Below, piece by piece: positions 14,830-17,237 of a stretch of DNA of 17,237 bases. A program made the translations under genes and the position numbers. The DNA comes from Spirochaetota bacterium (lineage in GTDB: Bacteria > Spirochaetota > B62-G9 > DRHN01). Under the pieces are notes generated by a model. It saw only the letters and a list, made by a program, of their open reading frames with translations, did no database searches and was not told the origin of the DNA. The first letter of the stretch is position 1. The number at the start of each line of letters is the position of its first letter. Location: positions 1 to 17,237 of the forward strand of contig JAGLSF010000011.1 in the NCBI GenBank assembly GCA_023136305.1, in the 5' to 3' direction.

Positions 14830-16881
14830 TCAGAATGAAATCATCGTATTGATGCCAAAGGAATCTATTGGCCGCCACTGTTGGGCTGCATCGTCGAACT
14901 GATAGGTCCGTTTGATCCTGAGAGAAAGGGTGAGAAGCGGTGCCACCTGATAGAAGATATCGGCATTGAACAGGGTACTCTCATTAAAGGGTTCCTTAAA
15001 AATGCTGCTGAAGTTGTCGAGCCGGTCATAGGTTATCTGTCCCCAGGTTTTTGGAACGAGACCCTCTTCCATTCTCAGGTAAATCTGACCCTCTTCGACA
15101 TTTTCTATGCTGGTGCCGCTGTAGCGCTGATACTGCCCGTACCCGAGACCCATTGCAAGTTTCATATCGAAAAGCCGAACTCCTCCTGACAGATAGAATC
15201 CGGAATTGTCTGCACTTGTGTAGGAAGGATCATTCTGTGCGAGTATCAGGTTGAGCAGCTCCTGCTGATAGATCAAACGCCTGTTGTCCCAGTTGAAATT
15301 GATGATTCCCGGTTCGTAATAATCGCGTATGAAGCGGTATTCCGCACGGTAATCGACTATGGATAGGACCGTACCCGTCAAGCCCAGTGCAGTTCCGAAT
15401 CCCTCGAGGAATTCGATCTTACCCTCATTCACACCGGAACCTGCCAGAGCCGGATGCAACTCGTCGTACTGATAACCGACCTTCCCCGCATCCACATAGG
15501 TCTCCATGGTAAACGATTCGAGCTGGATGATCGGAAGTCCTATGTCCAGGCCCACGATGAAAATGCGGGGAAGCTGATCTTCGTCTTCAGTCGGTTCGCC
15601 CGACGGTCCCTCTGGCCAGGAGGAGTTGTCCGGTTTGGGCCAGTCGTAAAACATCGATCCGCCGATCGAAAGCGGCACCTTCCTGCCAAAGGGGCGCACA
15701 TATCCTCTAACTGCCGAAGTCTGAAGCCCCTTGTCCACATGTCCAACGAATGTTTCGATGCCTGCCAGGTAGAGATCAGCATTCATCACCACACCGGTGC
15801 TTACCTCCTGTGGAAAGGAGAGCATATTCGTGTAGTCGTTCACGATGAATCCCTGATACAGCCGCACCCTCTCGAGACCTCCCAGCCGGAAGTAGAAGGG
15901 GTCACCGTCCTGCCCGTACTGCAGGTAGTAAATCTTTACAAGCAGATCGTGAATGGCGTCATTGAAATCGGTGAAGTCCCATTCATCATAGTTGTACCAC
16001 TCCTTGAAGGAAAAGAGTCCGTTGTCCGGTAAGAATATGGCGGGAAGATACAATCCGAAGCCGAATTTGCCCCTGTTGTATTCCGTCATAAAGGCCCATC
16101 GATTGTAAAAAGTATCTTCGATTGTCAGGCTCCCAAAGGTCGCGCCGAGATTGATTTTCCTTTCACCCTTGTCATAGGTGGTTTTGGGCTTCTCCTCAGG
16201 CTGTTCCTCTACGGTCTCCTCCGCCTCTTCAGAAAAAGGCCTGAACTCCTCGTCCCACTCCTGCCATACTTCCTCGGGGATTCTGTTTGCTGATTCTGCA
16301 AGGCCGTCTGAAAGCACCGTGCTGAATTGCCCCTTTTTAATGACCTGGGGCTCGAAGGCACGTGTTATACTCTCGAGTGATACGGAACCGTCGAAAACAA
16401 GAACCTGTGCCTGTACTCCGTCAAAGAATATTCCGTAGGTGGTCCCGCGGACCCCTGCCAGTGACGTTCCTGAGCGAACATAAAATTCAGAATCCGACGT
16501 GGTCAGTTTGGCCACCGTTGCCTTCATCTTACCAAACATGAGGTTGAATTTGCTGCGCTTCCTGCCCGAATCCTCGTTGTAGGAAATATCCTCAATCTTG
16601 AAGACAGAGGTATGTGAGATCTTAACTGTGCTTCCATCGTGGAGTGTCAGTTCACACTGCCCGTCCCTCCCGGTTCTCACGATGGTACCATGAGGAAGCT
16701 GCATATCGAGCTCGGCAATCTGGAAATCCTCCACGTTGTTGTCCGGAGTGTTGTCGACGTCCACGTTTCCCACAAGGTAGGTGATAACAGCTGGAATCTG
16801 CGTCATGCTCACCTGTGCAAACCCGTAGCTGAAAGAGAGGACACTCAAAAGCAGTGCACCTATGAAAAGATACTTCCTCAT
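14830..16881 (-). CDS. FecR-domain protein with C-terminal outer-membrane beta-barrel-like region
   Basis: The start at 16881 has an excellent ribosome site (GGAGG, eight bases upstream) and a clear signal peptide, MRKYLFIGALLLSVLSF, with likely cleavage after GFA. A longer frame from 16992 overlaps the gene before it and hides that leader. The 683-residue product has a FecR-type domain at about 30-165 (GTIVRTGRDGQCELTLHDGS and SLAGVRGTTYG). A Glu/Pro-rich linker follows, then about 400 residues of alternating aromatic and polar segments ending in TMISF. The terminal Phe is typical of outer-membrane barrels inserted by BamA. The FecR domain would be periplasmic or surface placed. The function is unknown; an envelope stress or surface sensor is a guess. 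Its stop lies 21 bases from that of glnA, convergent. Confidence 0.8.
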   Translation of the reverse strand: MRKYLFIGALLLSVLSFSYGFAQVSMTQIPAVITYLVGNVDVDNTPDNNVEDFQIAELDMQLPHGTIVRTGRDGQCELTLHDGSTVKISHTSVFKIEDISYNEDSGRKRSKFNLMFGKMKATVAKLTTSDSEFYVRSGTSLAGVRGTTYGIFFDGVQAQVLVFDGSVSLESITRAFEPQVIKKGQFSTVLSDGLAESANRIPEEVWQEWDEEFRPFSEEAEETVEEQPEEKPKTTYDKGERKINLGATFGSLTIEDTFYNRWAFMTEYNRGKFGFGLYLPAIFLPDNGLFSFKEWYNYDEWDFTDFNDAIHDLLVKIYYLQYGQDGDPFYFRLGGLERVRLYQGFIVNDYTNMLSFPQEVSTGVVMNADLYLAGIETFVGHVDKGLQTSAVRGYVRPFGRKVPLSIGGSMFYDWPKPDNSSWPEGPSGEPTEDEDQLPRIFIVGLDIGLPIIQLESFTMETYVDAGKVGYQYDELHPALAGSGVNEGKIEFLEGFGTALGLTGTVLSIVDYRAEYRFIRDYYEPGIINFNWDNRRLIYQQELLNLILAQNDPSYTSADNSGFYLSGGVRLFDMKLAMGLGYGQYQRYSGTSIENVEEGQIYLRMEEGLVPKTWGQITYDRLDNFSSIFKEPFNESTLFNADIFYQVAPLLTLSLRIKRTYQFDDAAQQWRPIDSFGINTMISF

Positions 16882-16900
16882 AGTACTTTCCTCCCCTGCC

Positions 16901-17237
16901 TCAGAATAGGAAACGTGTTTCAATATAGGACTGACTCGTTGATTTCCCGGAAGGTGTGAATGTCTGCCGCTGAATGAAAACAATTTTTGCAAAATCTGTT
17001 ACCCTGTATTCAAACAGGACCTCGAAGAGGCTGTCGTTAAGGTCTGCAAAATCACTGAAACTCTCTATCCCCTTCTTGTCATAGGTGATATGAAATCCTA
17101 TCTTTTTCCATGCATCTTCGGAAAGAACGAGGCCCGTTATGATGCGAGGATCAACCGCATCGGCCAGGCCATCCTCCCAGTGAAAGTAAAAGGTGAAAAC
17201 GTTCCACAGGTTCAGGTCTGTGCCCACCAAGTACCCA
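16901..17237 (-). CDS. C-terminal end of an outer-membrane-like protein (partial)
   Basis: This frame is open to the right edge of the window and stops at 16901-16903, so only about the last 111 residues are visible. Segments such as LNLWNVFTFYFHW, GFHITYDKKG and LFEVLFEYRV alternate in the way of amphipathic beta-strands. The last residues, YIETRFLF, end in Phe, as in outer-membrane beta-barrels. The FecR/barrel gene begins 19 bases downstream on the same strand, so the two probably form an operon of surface proteins. A TTG at 17230 is not needed as a start. The family is not recognised. Confidence 0.65.
   Translation of the reverse strand, partial: GYLVGTDLNLWNVFTFYFHWEDGLADAVDPRIITGLVLSEDAWKKIGFHITYDKKGIESFSDFADLNDSLFEVLFEYRVTDFAKIVFIQRQTFTPSGKSTSQSYIETRFLF

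Noticed and set aside
16882..16992. N-terminal extension of the FecR/barrel protein
   Set aside because: It overlaps the preceding gene and would bury a textbook signal peptide that begins at 16881 after a GGAGG site.

Overview
The window (17,237 bp, roughly half G+C) is a bacterial chromosomal segment with no rRNA, tRNA, CRISPR array or transposase gene that I can see. A didermic anaerobe, most likely a spirochaete or close relative, is my best guess. Reasons: large TPR proteins, a FecR-domain protein that ends like an outer-membrane beta-barrel, paired LysM/M23 envelope peptidases and sigma-54-type control. This is inference from gene style, not from a marker gene.

Layout. 1-61: start of a leftward membrane protein running off the left edge. 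192-2799: two rightward TPR genes, the second membrane-anchored with 14 TPR units. 2840-3001: a broken acylphosphatase gene. 3005-3265: a small heavy-metal-binding (HMA) protein. 3276-3749 (-): a membrane-anchored coiled-coil protein. 3852-5231: an NtrC-type response regulator with altered key residues. 5253-9193 (-): pyruvate kinase and two paralogous LysM-M23 endopeptidases. 9261-10952: a large conserved-looking protein of unknown function. 11073-13104: a low-specificity threonine aldolase overlapping a GAF/sigma-54-activator gene that has lost its ATPase core. 13105-13473: a consensus sigma-54 promoter, remains of an ammonium transporter gene and a probable 148-bp insertion. 13474-14808: type I glutamine synthetase. 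14830-16881 (-): FecR/beta-barrel protein, preceded by the C-terminal end of another outer-membrane-like protein that enters from the right edge.

The most interesting part is the nitrogen-control island at 12145-14808. A sigma-54 promoter matching the -24/-12 consensus lies between a GAF-domain activator that lacks Walker A, GAFTGA, Walker B and the DNA-binding domain, and the glutamine synthetase gene. Between promoter and glnA are two pieces of an ammonium transporter C-terminus, split by about 148 bp of unrelated DNA. The other sigma-54 activator in the window (3852-5231) carries GAFAGA instead of GAFTGA and Leu in place of one arginine finger. Neither local activator therefore looks able to drive the local sigma-54 promoter in the classical way, so a regulator elsewhere, or a rewired mechanism, is implied. 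Together with the broken acylphosphatase gene, the window carries several independent gene-decay marks; real reductive change and assembly or strain mixing both need to be considered.
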